Below are positions 1 to 12,354 of a DNA stretch of 64,000 nt, piece after piece. Origin of the DNA: Diplonema japonicum (taxonomy: Eukaryota; Euglenozoa; Diplonemea; Diplonemida; Diplonemidae); contig OZ025656.1 of the NCBI GenBank assembly GCA_964019335.1, positions 783,692 through 847,691 of the forward strand, in the 5' to 3' direction. Position numbers and translations under genes: made by a program. The notes under the pieces are model-generated. The model was not told where the DNA came from. It ran no database searches and saw only the letters and a program-made list of their open reading frames with translations. Within the stretch, counting starts at the first letter, position 1, and every line of letters begins with the position of its first letter.

Positions 1-470
1 CTGGAAGACGGGTCGGTCATCAACAAGAGATCGGAGGCGCTGGTGATGTGCGAGCAGGAGGACCTGGTGCAGCTCTGCATGCTGAACGAGGAGTACGACA
101 TCGTCACAGTGTCGCCGGACGTGGTGGACAGCCCCGATGGACCCCGCATCATGGTCTACGAGAACTCGCAGTGGATGCCCGCCGCCATCGTGAAGATGAG
201 GGACAACCAGGTGAAGGTCGCCTTCGACTGCGGGCTGTGCCCTGACATGTGGATCGACAAGGAGTTGGAGGCCGACAAGCTGAAGTGCATGCCACGCGAG
301 GCCTTCACAATGGGGGACAAGGTGCAGCTGGCGGCGGGCGCCCCGCAGCACCTGGAGGAGGACGGGTGCTTGAAGTTCGGCGAGCTTGGTGTTGTGGTTG
401 CTTGCGGCGACGTTGGACAGGCAAGGCCGTACCTTGTGGAGGGGCCGTACGACATGACATGGTACGCTGG
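1..470 (+). repeat. Direct duplicate of 9068-9537
   Basis: These 470 bases are repeated at 9068-9537 with three substitutions clustered in two adjacent codons near 411-417 (GTT GGA here, GCG GGG there). Third codon positions are conserved too, so the copies are very recent or kept alike by gene conversion. The match probably extends left beyond the window. Confidence 0.95.
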
Positions 471-761
471 AACGAACTTGGTTGCGTCAACACTTAGCGC
501 CCCTGAAGTGATGGTATGCAATGTGCACTTCAGAATTAAGTATACACACAGCCGTTCGGTGATGAGGCAGAGAGCAGCGCACCCTACGGGGATGATGGTG
601 TGGCCGTCGACCGCAGGGGCTCCGGTCTCACTGATGACAATATGGAGATGTCAGGCTCAGGTATGAGCCGCTTGGTCGACAGAAGGGACTCCAGCATCAC
701 GAGTGCCTCCGTCAACCACAGAAGGGTGTCGGGTGACCGTAGGTTCATGGACACCATGTAG
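1..761 (+). CDS. PAN-adhesin tandem copy 1, C-terminal end (partial)
   Basis: This is the 3' end of a gene that begins before the window; it is read in frame from base 1. The exons are 1-513 and 552-761, with a 38-nt GTATG...ACACAG intron and stop TAG at 759-761. The first 470 bases match 9068-9537 of the next gene with only three differences, so this is a tandem copy of the large adhesin gene, showing its cytoplasmic end. The shared part looks like two SH3/Tudor-like beta folds (a W-A-V...V-F-D-W pattern, then F-G-D-V-L...G-V-V). Similarity stops abruptly after the residues WYAG. From there this copy has its own tail of about 80 residues rich in D, R, G and S, ending in DTM. Function unknown; the role is inferred from the full copy downstream. 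Confidence 0.85.
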
Positions 762-1735
762 ACAGACAATGAAGCTAAGGCAAGGAATTGACTCTTTTTT
801 TTCTTGGATCATTCCCAACCGTCTTCATAGATAATGTTTTATTTTTATTCTCCCTTCCCCTTCCCCTTTCAGCCTTTTGGATCCTTGGGGTACGATGAAG
901 ATATGGATACAAAGATTAAAAATAAATAAATGTATCTTCTACTGAAGACCGAACCAAAAGAAAAAGCCGAGTAAGACTCGGGAGTCAGGTTCGCAGTACA
1001 TGGGGTTATCTCACGCATCTTACTGACAGTCGTATCCAGCCATCAGGTGAGCTTTTATTTCTTTGTGAGTTTTTTTTTTTTGCACCCTCTTTGTCCTTAA
1101 CCAGTTTAAGGAAGTTTTCTTCCTTTATTTTGGAAGAGGCTCTATTTTTTATCCCCTGCGAAGTGTATTTTCTTTTCCACATTATTTTATGAGAGACAGA
1201 AGCGTAATAGCACGGATAGGGAGACTGATCGAGTACAGAATATAGAGAAGCAAGTGGTTTCTTGTCTTCTTTTATTTTATCACCATGAGGCCAGGCTCGT
1301 TTGCACAGCCCTTCCCGACGAGGGGACTGTGCCCTATCAGTTGTCTTACCTCTTGCTATGAACCTTTTTGCTTTTTCCTCCCTGACATATACATTATTGA
1401 AAGAAGGTTAAAAGGAGTCAACCCTCGAGCTCGGTGTTGTGCCGCCGTGCTTCTTTTGACGGAAGCGGTGCAAAGCACACACCCACGGCACTCATAGTTC
1501 CTATAATGCCAAGCTTCTAATAAGAAGCGAAACCGATCTTTCACCACCCATTCCCTCGGCAGCCCTCCTTTCCTGTCATAGTACCTGTTCTCTTAGTCCA
1601 ACCCCGTTCATCGTACCGCAGTTGAATCAACGGATGTGCCTTTATTTATTTTCCCCACTTTTGAGTTAGTTCTTTTTTTGTTTCTCCAGAACAGTAATAT
1701 TCTTCCATCAAAGGACTTTGTGGATTCTTCATAAC
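762..1735. other. Intergenic gap between adhesin copies
   Basis: This is 974 bp with no recognisable gene. It is AT-rich with several T tracts, and the longest ATG-started frame (1285-1497, 70 codons) resembles nothing known to me. One of four long gaps in the window, so it may hold the promoter of the downstream adhesin gene; no motif could be assigned. Confidence 0.6.
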
Positions 1736-4700
1736 ATGTTATTTCGCTATGCCACGTTCGTGGCAGCTCTTGCGGTGTGCGTGAGCAGTGCGGACCTGTC
1801 GTACACCTGCGAGGAGGGGGGTTACAGCGTGATGCCTCTGTTCCAGCTGGAGAGCGTGGAGTCGATGCAGGAGTGTCAGAAGGCGTGCGGGGACATCGCG
1901 GACTGCCGTGCTGTGGTGTTCAACGTGGAGCAGAAGACGTGCGCTGTGCACGGGGCGGAAGGGGTTTCAAGCAAGCCCCTTGTCGAGTCGAACAGCCTGC
2001 GTTGCGTGAAGGGTGATGCCGCCGCCACCATTGGTGCTTCCACGGAGCAGGAGCAGCCCAAGCAGCAACAGCAGCAGCAGCAGCAAGAGGAGGAATTCAT
2101 GACCGGGTCGTTCTCGTGCAGGGCCGGGGGGCTCAGCGGGGAGGAGCTTCTGGTTGTGGAGCACACGGACATGGCTGCTTGCGTGGCGCACTGCGACAGG
2201 ATCGAGGGGTGTGCGAAGCTGATGCACCAGGCGGACGACGTGTGCACGCTGTACGGGAAGGAGGCTGTGGTTGTTTCCGAGGGGAAGAGCGGGGCGACCG
2301 CGTGCAGCAGGCAGGTGGCGCAGGGAGAGGAATCGTCGTCGATGATGTCGTTCACCTGTGCGGAAGGGTCGAAGTTTGGGGGATCTCTGTTCGTGATCGG
2401 GGACACGGCGTCGATCGAGGAGTGCAAGCGCCAGTGTTCGGTCTTCAGCACCGTGTGCAAGGGTATCAACTACGGTTCTGACAAGTCTTGCGAGCTTGTC
2501 GACAGTGTTGACACCTACGCCTCGGAAGGGGAGAAGGGGTTGACCTCTTGTGTTGTCGACACGAAGAAGGACGAGTTACCGCCTAAGAAGGACGAGCTGC
2601 CGTCTAAGAAGGACGAGCTGCCGCTTTCATCGCCTGTGTTTGCATGCTCGGAGGAGGAGACCCTGGAAGGAGGGGAGCTGGTGTCGTTCGGGGACGTGAA
2701 GCAGTTGGAGAGCTGCCAAACGTACTGCCTGTCGTTCGGGTCAGCGTGCACCGGGTTCGTGTACACGAGCGAGGACGAGAACTGCGAGCTGAAGGCGTCG
2801 ACAGCAAAGCCGGTGGCGAAGAAGGCGAACGGTGTGACCTGCAAGCTCGTGGAGAACAACAAGAAGCCCAAGGACGGCGGCGACGATGCGGAGTACACGT
2901 GCACCGGGAAGGGGTCGTTCGTGGGAGGGGACCTGCGGATTGCGGCACGCTACAGCGAGAAGGAGTGCCGCGAGCTGTGCACCGACCTGAAGGAGTGCTT
3001 CATGTACGTGATGACGACATCCGAGGAGAGCGGGTGCGTGCTGAAGTCGTCGAGCGCGGTGGAGGTGACGACCGGGGCGGCGGCGGCTTTGAAGCAGCAG
3101 GGGACGGTGGTGAGCGGGACCGTGTGCGTGAAGGCCGAGGCGAAGCGCCAACAAGAGAAGCAGCTCGGGTTCGGGGCGATCGTGGAGGAGGAGGAGGAGG
3201 AGGCGAGGAGGAGGGCGTCCCTGGTAGACGTGCTCCCGTTCTTCTCCTGCACGGGCCGCGCGGTGTTCGACCCGAAGGCGGTGATCCGGAAGGTGTCGGA
3301 GGTGCTCGGGGCATCGGTGTGCCGGGAACGCTGTCACGTGACGACGAGCTGCAGACACTCTGCGTACGACCCTGAGGGGAGGGAGTGTGTGCTCCTCACC
3401 GACAAGGGGGTGCTGACGACGTCTGAGGAGGGGAAGCACGAGCTGTGCTCGAAGAAGGAGAACACGTCTGTTCTCGGGTACCGCTGCACGAAGGGAGCAT
3501 ACCACGGGGCGACGGTGGCAACCGTGTTCGGGGTCGGGAGCACGAGGGAGTGCGCACGGGCCTGCACGGCGAGCGGTAGGAACTGTTTGATCTCGGTGTA
3601 CCACCCAGAGGACAAGAGGTGCGTGCTGAAGTCCGTGCGGGCTGTGCCGACGCAGGGGGTGCTGGAGCATTCGACGGCTTGCGTGAGCGAGCGAGTGGAG
3701 GCAGCGAGGGAAGGGTTCCACTGCGCGGAGTCCGGAGCGGCGGCCCTCGTGGAGGGGACGCTGAGCCTGCTGAGCGACGTGACGTTGGAGGGGTGCAAGG
3801 AGCAGTGCGAGCAGCTGTCGGAGTGCGCGGCTGTGCAGTACGCGGCGGCAACGAAGACGTGCGAGCTGAAGGGGTTCGACTCGTTCGCGGAGGGAGGGAA
3901 GACGGGGGTCGCCGTGTGCGCGCGCCACCAGACCCCGCTCCTCAGCGGGGCGGCGGTGCGCTCTGGGGAGAAGAGCCGCTACGCTCAGACCCTGGGCGGG
4001 GACGCTCCGGAGCAGGCTGCGTACATCAAGGTTAAGTTCGGGCTCCACGTAGAGAAGCTGTCGAAGGGGGTGTTCGAGGCCCTCGGGGTGGCCCCCACCC
4101 AGGACACGACAACGCTGTGGGTGTCGCTGTTCGTGCGGGTCCCTGTCGGGATCGAGCCGGGGCTCTTCGCTGCCGCTTCCTACCACCTCCTCGCAACAGA
4201 GCTGAACAAGGACGACAACATTTTCATGCTGAAGCTGAACCCAACGCTGCTGCACCTGGGCCTGGAGCCCCTGAAGGCCGGGGCTGGGGGCCGTTGGTCC
4301 TTCGTGAACGACGGGTTCGAGTGGAGGCCGATCGCAAACGGGATCCTCGCGATCCCCTTCGCCTTCGAGACCTTCAGCGGTGTGGAGCTCATAACAGAGG
4401 CCACAAGGAGGTGGTTCTCGCGCTCTGTTGGCTCGGAGCTCAAGGTTGCCGCCTCCACCGTGTCGATGGAGGAGATCTTCATGTGTACGGACGGGCTCGC
4501 GACAGAGGGGTGCGTGTCGACGTGGAAGGGGGCGACCCCGGACACGAGCGGTGGGCCGACCGGGAGCCACCTCCCTGGGGCTCCCTCGAAGAGGATGGAC
4601 ATGCTGATCGACGTCCCCCCTGGCTTCACCGTGTACGAGTGGTGCCTGAACGTGACGAAGACGCTCCCCTGCACCGGAAACATGACGCACCACCTCTACA

Positions 4701-7700
4701 AGACCTTCGGGCTCATCAGGTGCGGGCTGTGCGACGCCGAGGACCAGGCTCCGATGGACGGGACGTTGACGAGCGGTGGCAGCGGTGGACGCCACCTTCT
4801 GCAGGCAGCGGAGGGACAGCTGAAGGAGGAGACGACCACGGCAGCCCGCTCTGGGAGCCTCCTGCAGTCAGCAACCGGATCGAGGAGGGGTCTCGCGAGG
4901 TCCTGCAACGTTGGGTGGAAGCCCCTCCACTACGGAGTGATGTCGGACGCCTTCAACGTAGAGGGAACAGCGGAGGTGCAGGGGACCTTGGCGCAGTGCG
5001 TTGCGGCGTGCACGACCGAATCCGGGTGCTTCGCCTTCAGCAGGAACAGGATGTTGAAGGACACGGAGAGCGGGTCCTGCTGGCTCAAGAAGGCTGTGAT
5101 CCCCGTCGTTGGGGACCAGTACTCTTTCAACACGCTCGGAACCTACGTGGTGACCTGCCCCCCCGAGGTGGAGCCCTGCAAGTGGAAGTACATGGACGGG
5201 TATGACCAGCGCACGCAGTCAAGCAAGACAACGGCGTTCCGGGCGCAGAGCGCGACCGAGTGCAAGGACCTGTGCGAGCTCGTGGCGGACTGCACCGGGG
5301 CGACCTTCGACAGGGAGAGCGCGACCTGCTACTTCATCCACGATCTCGTGCTCGCCCCGACAGCGGCGCAGCAGAACCCCAGGTTCTTCAGCGCCGTGTG
5401 CTACCGCGTGGTCCCAGAGTCTCCGTGCGACACGAGCTACTGCGGGGTGAACCCCTCGGTGGGGTGCTTCCCCTTGAGGGGCGGGGACCACCGCTGTACC
5501 TGCGCGGAGGGCTTCCAGTGCGTGGAGAACTGCGACGAGCCGAGGAAACCCCACATCTGCGACCGCGAGGAGACGCTCGAGACCCTCCTCATGGAGGCCC
5601 TCTCCATCGCTTTGAATGTGGACGTTTACGGAATCTCCGTGAAGGAGGCGGAGCAGCTCATGCGAGGGAGCGGTGACCCGTCTGAGCGCGATGCGCTCAC
5701 CCCCGAGGAGCAGCACGTGGTCACGGTGGCGAGCAGCAAGATCGACGTGGAGACGACGCACGTCATCAGCACCACCTTCAGCAAGACGAACCTGGAGGAC
5801 GTGCTCGCGGAGGAGCAGGGGAAGACGAAGCTGGCGCTCCTGGCGGAGGGTCTGGCAGGGTCGCTCGGGGTGGAGACACACGAGGTGATGGTGAGGCGCG
5901 TGTGCAAGATCACGGACAACGGAGAGATGGCGGCCTGCTTCGACAGCGAAGGGGCGGACCAGGCGATCCCGAAGAGGCCGACCGTGAAGAGCACCCCGGA
6001 GCGAGAGTACTTGACGGCGGCATCGTGGTGTGGGGCGCACCCCTCGGGCGTTGCGAACCCGAAGACCCTCGAGGCCATCGAGGACCTGGTACAGCTCAGC
6101 AGGGGAGAGATGCTGGAGACGAGGACCTACTGGGTCGGGGCAACCTGCGACGAGAACTGCAACGACGCGGACTCTTGGTACTGGGCGGACGCCCCCGCGG
6201 TGAAGGTGGATTGGGCGTCCCTCTCGCACGGCGGAAAGGGTGCGTCGATCCTGAACGACCTGTCTGGAGCGACATGCGCGGTGCTGCAGTACGACGCGGA
6301 GGGTTTGATGTGGGGGTTGAACGTCGCGGACTGCGGGGCCAAGGGCCACTACCCTGTGTGCGTAGAGACAGGGTCCGGTTCCGGTACAGACCACGCCGAT
6401 CAGTGCGACGCCTCCGGGGCCTGTGACCTCAAGGTCACCTTCGGTGTGAAGCTTCTCCACGTCCGCTACGTTTACTTCGTGTCCCTCCCCGACGGGACGA
6501 CGAAGAAGTACCACCCCTCGGATCTCCTCCCCGCGGGGGCTAAGATTGTGAACAGAGACGGTGATCTCATGGTATGAGAAGCGAAGCAAAACACAAAACA
6601 ACAAGAACAAAAACAAAAACAAAAATACAGGGCTACGTCGACAGCCGTGGGAGCACCTCTGTGATCACGTGGCCTGCAGTTGACGAACCTCTGAACGAGG
6701 CTCTGAAGGCAGTGATGCCTGGGTTCACCTACCCGATGGAGGGGCTGCACGCTCTCGTGACTCGCCACGTGGCGAGCTGGATGACTGCCGCGAACTTGAA
6801 CGCTCCCTTCAGCAGGGCCTGCCACGACCTCATCATCCAGAAGCATGTGCTGTGTGTGAACGCCATCTGCAAACTGTATGTGTAGAAAAGGAAAGAAAAC
6901 ACAAATATAATATACACACATAATACACAGTGTGGACCCCATGTTGATCACAAGGACATCCTGCGAGGGTGCACCTCCGTGTGTGAACAGCGTGTGCAAC
7001 GGACACGGTTACGCGAAGGGCTTCGTCGGGTTCTGCTCGTGTGAGTGCGACCGTGGGTATGATATCAACAACAAACAAAAACAAAAAAAAAAACAAAAAC
7101 AAAAAAAGGTTCGCTGGTGCAGTGTGCACGGAGTGCGCAACAGGCTACAAGAACTACCCGCAGTGTGATCCGACAGGAACAGGCTCTTCCCTCTACGAGG
7201 TGTTCCATCTGCATGTGCAGAGCGGTGCGTCGACAGTGTCGGCAAACCACGACCTTCTGGAGCAGGCCTTCTCGGCAACGGTTGGGAGCAAGATTGAGGG
7301 TTACACCCTCACCTACATCTGCCCGATCAGCGTGTGCTCGCCTTCCCCTTGCGACTCCCCTGTGAACACGTGGAGCGGAGAGAGGAGGGCTCAGTGCTTC
7401 AGGGCGGGACAGGACTTCGCCATCACCGACAGGGGCGCTGTGGTTCTCTCTGGGAGCAGAGACTTCTACCCCCTTGTTGCGACGAGTGCTTCTGTTTCGG
7501 AGTTCGCCACCGAGTATGGTCCGTCGGCGCTGAGCGACGTGTCCACGCAGACGAAGGCTTTGTTGGACCAAGAGTGTATGTGTAATATTAATATAAAGAA
7601 AAAGAAAGAGAGAGAGAATGAATGCAAAAAAAAACAATACAGTGAACTTGAACAGCGGTCCCTTCAAGGAGTTCTTCCTGACCCTGGTGAAGTCTGTGTA

Positions 7701-9726
7701 CCTGTCTTCCGAGGTATGGAACAGAATAAAAAGAAAAGGAAAACACACACCTCACACAAACACACAAACACAACAAAACTCCTTTTTTTTTTTAACCACA
7801 GCCCTACGCGGGAGTGACCCCTGTGGCAGCACCATTCAGCCCCCCCGTCTCTGTGGGCGGAGCCGGAGAGCTGGTGGAAGGAGCGGGGACAGACATGGGG
7901 ATCATCATCGTAATCGTGATCGCAGTGGTGCTGTTCTGCTGCTGCTTCTTGATGTTCGGAATCTGGAGGCACAGGAAGGCACAGGAGAGGAAGAACAGGG
8001 AGAAGACGGAGGACCTGATGAAGTACGTGAACGAGGACGAGGATGGTGAGGACATCGTGACGATCTTCAAGGGGGCGGATGAGCCGATGGGGATCATGTG
8101 GGACGACCACACGCTGATGGTGGGAGTGTGCGACGACAGCGCTGCGTCGAGGTACAACCTGGACAGGTTCAGGAACAGGAGGCTCGCGAGGGTGAACGGG
8201 ATGAAGGTGAACACGCTCGCAGATATCAGGGACGCTGTGGAGGGGCAGACCTGCGTGACGCTGGAGTTCGAACCGAAGTACTCTGCGATCGTTGTGCGCG
8301 TGGCGTCGAAACTGGAGGACTTCTACGAGCAGGAATTCATCAGCATCTTCGCAGACAGGATCGCAGAGGTCTTGAACCTCATGGAGTTCACCGAGATAGA
8401 CATCGATCTGCAGTCCGTGTTCGAGAGGCCAGAGAGGGGGGAACTCCTCCTTACCATGAAGCTCCTCGGTCTCACCTCCGACCAGGTCGCCACCATCGTC
8501 GCCATGTGTGTCACCCCAGGCGAGCCCATCAGAAACGGCCTCCCTATCGCGGGAGCCTACCTTGCAACAGCCAAGTTCGGAGAAGAGGTGTGTGATTTCA
8601 AAAGAAGAAAAAACAACAACAACAACAACAACAACAACAGACGAACCCTCCTCTGTGGGTGTGCGCACAGTGGTTGACGGAAGCTGAAAAGTGCTCTGGT
8701 TGCTACCTGCAGTTGCCCGGAGTGATCGAAGGTGGGCACCCCGTGTGGCAGCACACCCCCGCCGACCACTGGTTGTACTCCACCCCGTCTGGTTTCTGGG
8801 CCATCGTGCAGGACAAGGTATGAAGAAAAACAACAAAAAACAAAAAGAACAAAAAACAAAAAACAACAGAGCCTTGTGGGAAGCGACGTGACGACAGGTG
8901 GGTACGTGCTGAGGTCGAGCGAGCCACACTGCGGTGCGGACCCCCACGTCATGACCGGATGGAGGACCGCATTGAGAGAGGGCGAGCACATCTGTGTGGC
9001 GAAGGAGGAACCGACGGCACACGAGTTCATTGTGGGACAGAGGGTGGTGTTCCCCGTGGACCTGCAGCTGGAAGACGGGTCGGTCATCAACAAGAGATCG
9101 GAGGCGCTGGTGATGTGCGAGCAGGAGGACCTGGTGCAGCTCTGCATGCTGAACGAGGAGTACGACATCGTCACAGTGTCGCCGGACGTGGTGGACAGCC
9201 CCGATGGACCCCGCATCATGGTCTACGAGAACTCGCAGTGGATGCCCGCCGCCATCGTGAAGATGAGGGACAACCAGGTGAAGGTCGCCTTCGACTGCGG
9301 GCTGTGCCCTGACATGTGGATCGACAAGGAGTTGGAGGCCGACAAGCTGAAGTGCATGCCACGCGAGGCCTTCACAATGGGGGACAAGGTGCAGCTGGCG
9401 GCGGGCGCCCCGCAGCACCTGGAGGAGGACGGGTGCTTGAAGTTCGGCGAGCTTGGTGTTGTGGTTGCTTGCGGCGACGCGGGGCAGGCAAGGCCGTACC
9501 TTGTGGAGGGGCCGTACGACATGACATGGTACGCTGGGATGCACTTGACCTCCTTCGGTCAGATCGAAGAACCCATGGTATGCACTGTATTTTCTACATG
9601 AAATTAAATTAAAATTACCAGGCCTCTGAGACGGACTACAGTGCTCCTTTCGGCGGTGCCACTGATGAATCAATGGGTGACATGGATGCTGAAACACTGA
9701 TTAACTCAGAGAGGAAGAACCAGTAG
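1736..9726 (+). CDS. Giant PAN/apple, EGF, C-type-lectin transmembrane adhesin
   Basis: Exons 1736-6571, 6631-6875, 6931-7056, 7109-7575, 7643-7713, 7802-8587, 8671-8817, 8870-9577 and 9622-9726 give 2496 residues. The first ATG of the frame (1736) starts a signal peptide. PAN/apple modules follow with paired Cys: about eight at residues 20-732 and two at 1054-1225. Then come an EGF-like module near 1231-1275, a C-type-lectin-like domain near 1423-1545 (YWVG, a W-rich stretch, a PVC end) and a second EGF-like module near 1704-1760. One hydrophobic helix lies at about 1947-1970, followed by basic residues (type I membrane protein). The cytoplasmic part has a PDZ-like fold (about 1997-2075) and SH3/Tudor-like repeats. 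PAN and lectin modules usually bind protein or sugar, so surface attachment or recognition is inferred. Codons are GC-rich, and the introns (44-88 nt, CAAAA-rich) are longer than elsewhere in the window. Confidence 0.85.
2064..2091 (+). repeat. CAG/CAA tract coding poly-Q
   Basis: A run of CAG and CAA codons in the linker between the first and second PAN modules encodes about nine glutamines, followed by Glu codons. It is a low-complexity spacer and a likely site of length variation. Confidence 0.85.
2564..2626 (+). repeat. Three 21-nt units coding KKDELP linker
   Basis: Three consecutive 21-nt units encode KKDELP followed by P, S or L. They form the linker before the fourth PAN module. The motif contains KDEL but is internal, so it is not an ER retrieval signal. 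Confidence 0.9.
8612..8640 (+). repeat. (CAA)n microsatellite inside an intron
   Basis: About nine CAA/AAC triplets lie within the intron 8588-8670. Neighbouring adhesin introns also carry CAAAA-type low-complexity sequence, unlike introns of the other genes here. Confidence 0.85.
9068..9537 (+). repeat. Direct duplicate of 1-470
   Basis: Second copy of the duplicated 3' coding segment. It lies inside the penultimate exon of the full adhesin gene and stops matching right after the codons for WYAG. Confidence 0.95.
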
Positions 9727-11045
9727 ACTGTTACGCAGATGGAATCTAATGACAGGAGTTTCTATTTTTACTTTTATTTTAAGCTTTATTGTGTTTCCTA
9801 GTAGAATAAAGAAGAGACGGGCGCAAGGTATTCATTACCAGCATGTCACAGGTGCTGCCCCGTCCCTCCTCGTCTTGTTTGATACAGTTGCATCTTTACT
9901 TTCAAGGTGGTCCATAGCAACGAGGCGTGGAGAACAGGAAACGGTAAAGCCTATTTTTTTTTAGTATTTTTTTTTTATCACTGAACCCCCCAACTTTATT
10001 TTATTTTGTTTCTTCCTCCAGGTCTTTTTTATCTCCTCTCTTTCCCCTTTTATCTCAATGATAATAACAAACGCAAACAAAGAAGAAAAAAAGAAAAGAG
10101 GAATTATTGGGTATCTGCAATACATACAGCAAAGCTGTTTGGCTACAATAGTGCAAGGTGCATAGCCCTTATAAGAATAATAGATCATAAGGTTGCCTTT
10201 GCCGCAAAAAGAAAAAAACGGGGGGGGAAGGAAAAAAGACACATTTTCACACACACATTCATTAAACTTACTTTGGTGCAGGAAAAAGGTGTGCCCTGCG
10301 GTCTGGGATGGTGGAGCGTGAGTCTTATCTTATTTGTAGAAAGGCCACGGTTAGCTTCACGATCTCTAGTAGGCACACTCGCAACCACAATATTTAGTTC
10401 TATTCTCCGTTTCACTTCCTCCCCCTCCCCTCTCCTCCCCTCTTCCTCCCTGTAGGGCACATCGGCCCACAAAAACGAAAGGACGTACCGATCTCTTGCA
10501 GCACTGTCGTCTCTTTCTATTATTAAACCCACCCCCCTCGCTTATTGACATGGCTTTGCTTTGCAAGGCCCATTTTTTATCCAAGGCAATAGGAATGCCA
10601 GCCTCTCCCGGTGGGACAGCACTTTGGTCCGGATATTGTTCCGTTTCTCCGTTTTTCTTCAGCGGTGAATATAGCAGTGCAAGCCCATCGCAGGCAGGCA
10701 GCCGATTTTCACCAACGAGAAGAACACTAGGTCTTCAAGTGGTGGACACGAGAGACCCATGCCGAGGTTAGTTGTGGGCTCATTTTCTAATCTTAACACA
10801 GCCACCTATTTCTGATGGCAGTAAATCAAGTGGATGACTACAGATGGCAATAGGCGGGGGTTATTATTTCCTTATTCCTCTCTCCCTTCTCTCTTTTTTT
10901 CTTCCGTAGACTCTGTACCTTGCCTGCACGTCTATGCCCGCCAGATCACGAGGCGGGTCAGGTGGGCATGTTGCACGTCGAGCTTGCTCTTAAAGCTCTT
11001 ATTTTTACATTATGTACGGCATTGCAATCCCAAGGCAGGTTTAAG
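9727..11045. other. Long intergenic gap
   Basis: This 1.3-kb stretch is rich in A and T homopolymers. An ATG frame at 10550-10771 (73 codons) is open but resembles nothing I know, so it is not called. An intron-like GTTAGT...AACACAG segment lies near 10767-10800 and could belong to an untranslated leader of the next gene. Confidence 0.5.
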
Positions 11046-12354
11046 ATGCTCAGCAGCACAAGATCTGGTAGTGCCCTAGCAGAGGATGTGCTGTCAGAGA
11101 TCGGGACGCACCTCAGGTTGGCCGATGTGCGGAATTGCTGCTTTGTTTCAATGAGGTGGTACGAAGCCATGTGCAGCAACCAGGTATGGGAGGAGATGGC
11201 GAGGCGGTGCTTCATCCAGCTACCGCTGTTGTCACTGACGCCTGCGATAGAACGGAAGGCAGGCCCCGTAAAGACCATTGCAGGTACCGAGGTGCGTGAG
11301 TTATTTATGAACAAAAGGTTCGAGCTCATTGTGCACAAGATGGACCTTATTACACAGAAAGAGGTACGGTCCCAGCACCCGTACATCCTGCACGCGCTGC
11401 TCACCATGATATGGTTCACAGCAGTTGTATTCATAATCCTCCTCATCTTCATCCTTGAAGGCCTCTGCGACGTGACCCTCAACCAGGCCTTCAACGTGCT
11501 GCACACATCGTACGCCGTCATTATCGTCTCCATCTTATTCAACGTTATCGCGTCCACACACTACGAGCCGCAGCCGCTTCTGGAGCGTATCAAGAAGCAT
11601 TCGCACCTCATCAGTATGCCTGTGAGTGAAATTATAACAAGCACAGCGCTCACCGGACTATGGATACTTGTGGTGATGGGCTTCTCATTCATCACAAGTA
11701 TTTTCCAATATAACGTTCTCAGTGAGCCAGAGCAACGAGTGCAGTGGGTAACGTGCTTCGCACCTATATTAACGATGCTAGTGTTCTGGCAATTTGTAGC
11801 GGTATGCACAGCTAACCGCAAAACATAACACTACAGGTTATTGCAGCTCGGCCGCAGCTTCTAGCGTGGTTGCGCAAGCCGTACATGCCGTCTCTCATAC
11901 AGGTGCACGTCATCATTACGACCATTTTCCCGTCTGGTTTGGCAGGCGCCATTACCTCGTTGGGCATTTACCTCGATGTATGCTGGCATAAGTAATTAAC
12001 ATACCACAGACGGGCAATGTATACTTTCTGATAGTTGCTTCGCTGCCCTTCCTCTTTGGCACCATGAGCGTCACAGCGACCTTCCTCCTTGACTATCTAG
12101 CGCATCGCAAGTTGAATGATGTCATCGCGTCCTTCAGCATGGCAAACCTCTCGGCGTTCCCCATTGGCTTCATGCTCTTTGAAGTATGTCAACAATCAAG
12201 TGCACACACAGTACAGCCCCGCGGTCTACACTTGCTTCCCCTCCTTATCTTCATAGCATCTTACGCTATCTCTTATGTGAATCAGTGGGTGAAGAAGGGT
12301 GAGCGGCAGCGTCACCTGCGAGCTAAGGCACCTTATGTTGCTCGGATGCGATAG
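11046..12354 (+). CDS. F-box protein with about eight transmembrane helices
   Basis: Exons 11046-11801, 11837-11977, 12010-12183 and 12217-12354 give 402 residues. The start is the first ATG of the frame, seven bases after a CAG. Residues about 8-55 form an F-box (LPxE-type start replaced by LAEDVLSEI, then L-ADVRNC-FVSMRWYEA and a W). F-box proteins bind Skp1 and bring substrates to SCF ubiquitin ligases. The rest is polytopic, with hydrophobic helices beginning around residues 115, 150, 195 and 230 and several more after the first intron. An F-box on a multi-spanning membrane protein is unusual. The stop at 12352-12354 gives a basic tail. A different frame just downstream (to 12490) encodes another convincing hydrophobic helix, so the C-terminus is uncertain. 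Confidence 0.7.

Noticed and set aside
1718-1735. Starts at TTG, GTG or CTG (for example 1718, 21200, 26128)
   Set aside because: These extend frames only by non-ATG codons. The next in-frame ATG gives a normal signal peptide or domain start and sits close to the acceptor-like AG.
2741-4795. Long minus-strand frame (684 codons) and similar ones at 5219-6622 and 7664-9697
   Set aside because: They mirror the GC-rich adhesin exons; the plus strand has Cys-patterned domains, splice signals and a signal peptide, the minus strand none. The third frame also crosses introns and intergenic DNA.
10550-10771. 73-codon frame in the gap before the F-box gene
   Set aside because: It has no similarity, no splice-linked extension and ordinary composition; its length is expected by chance in 1.3 kb.
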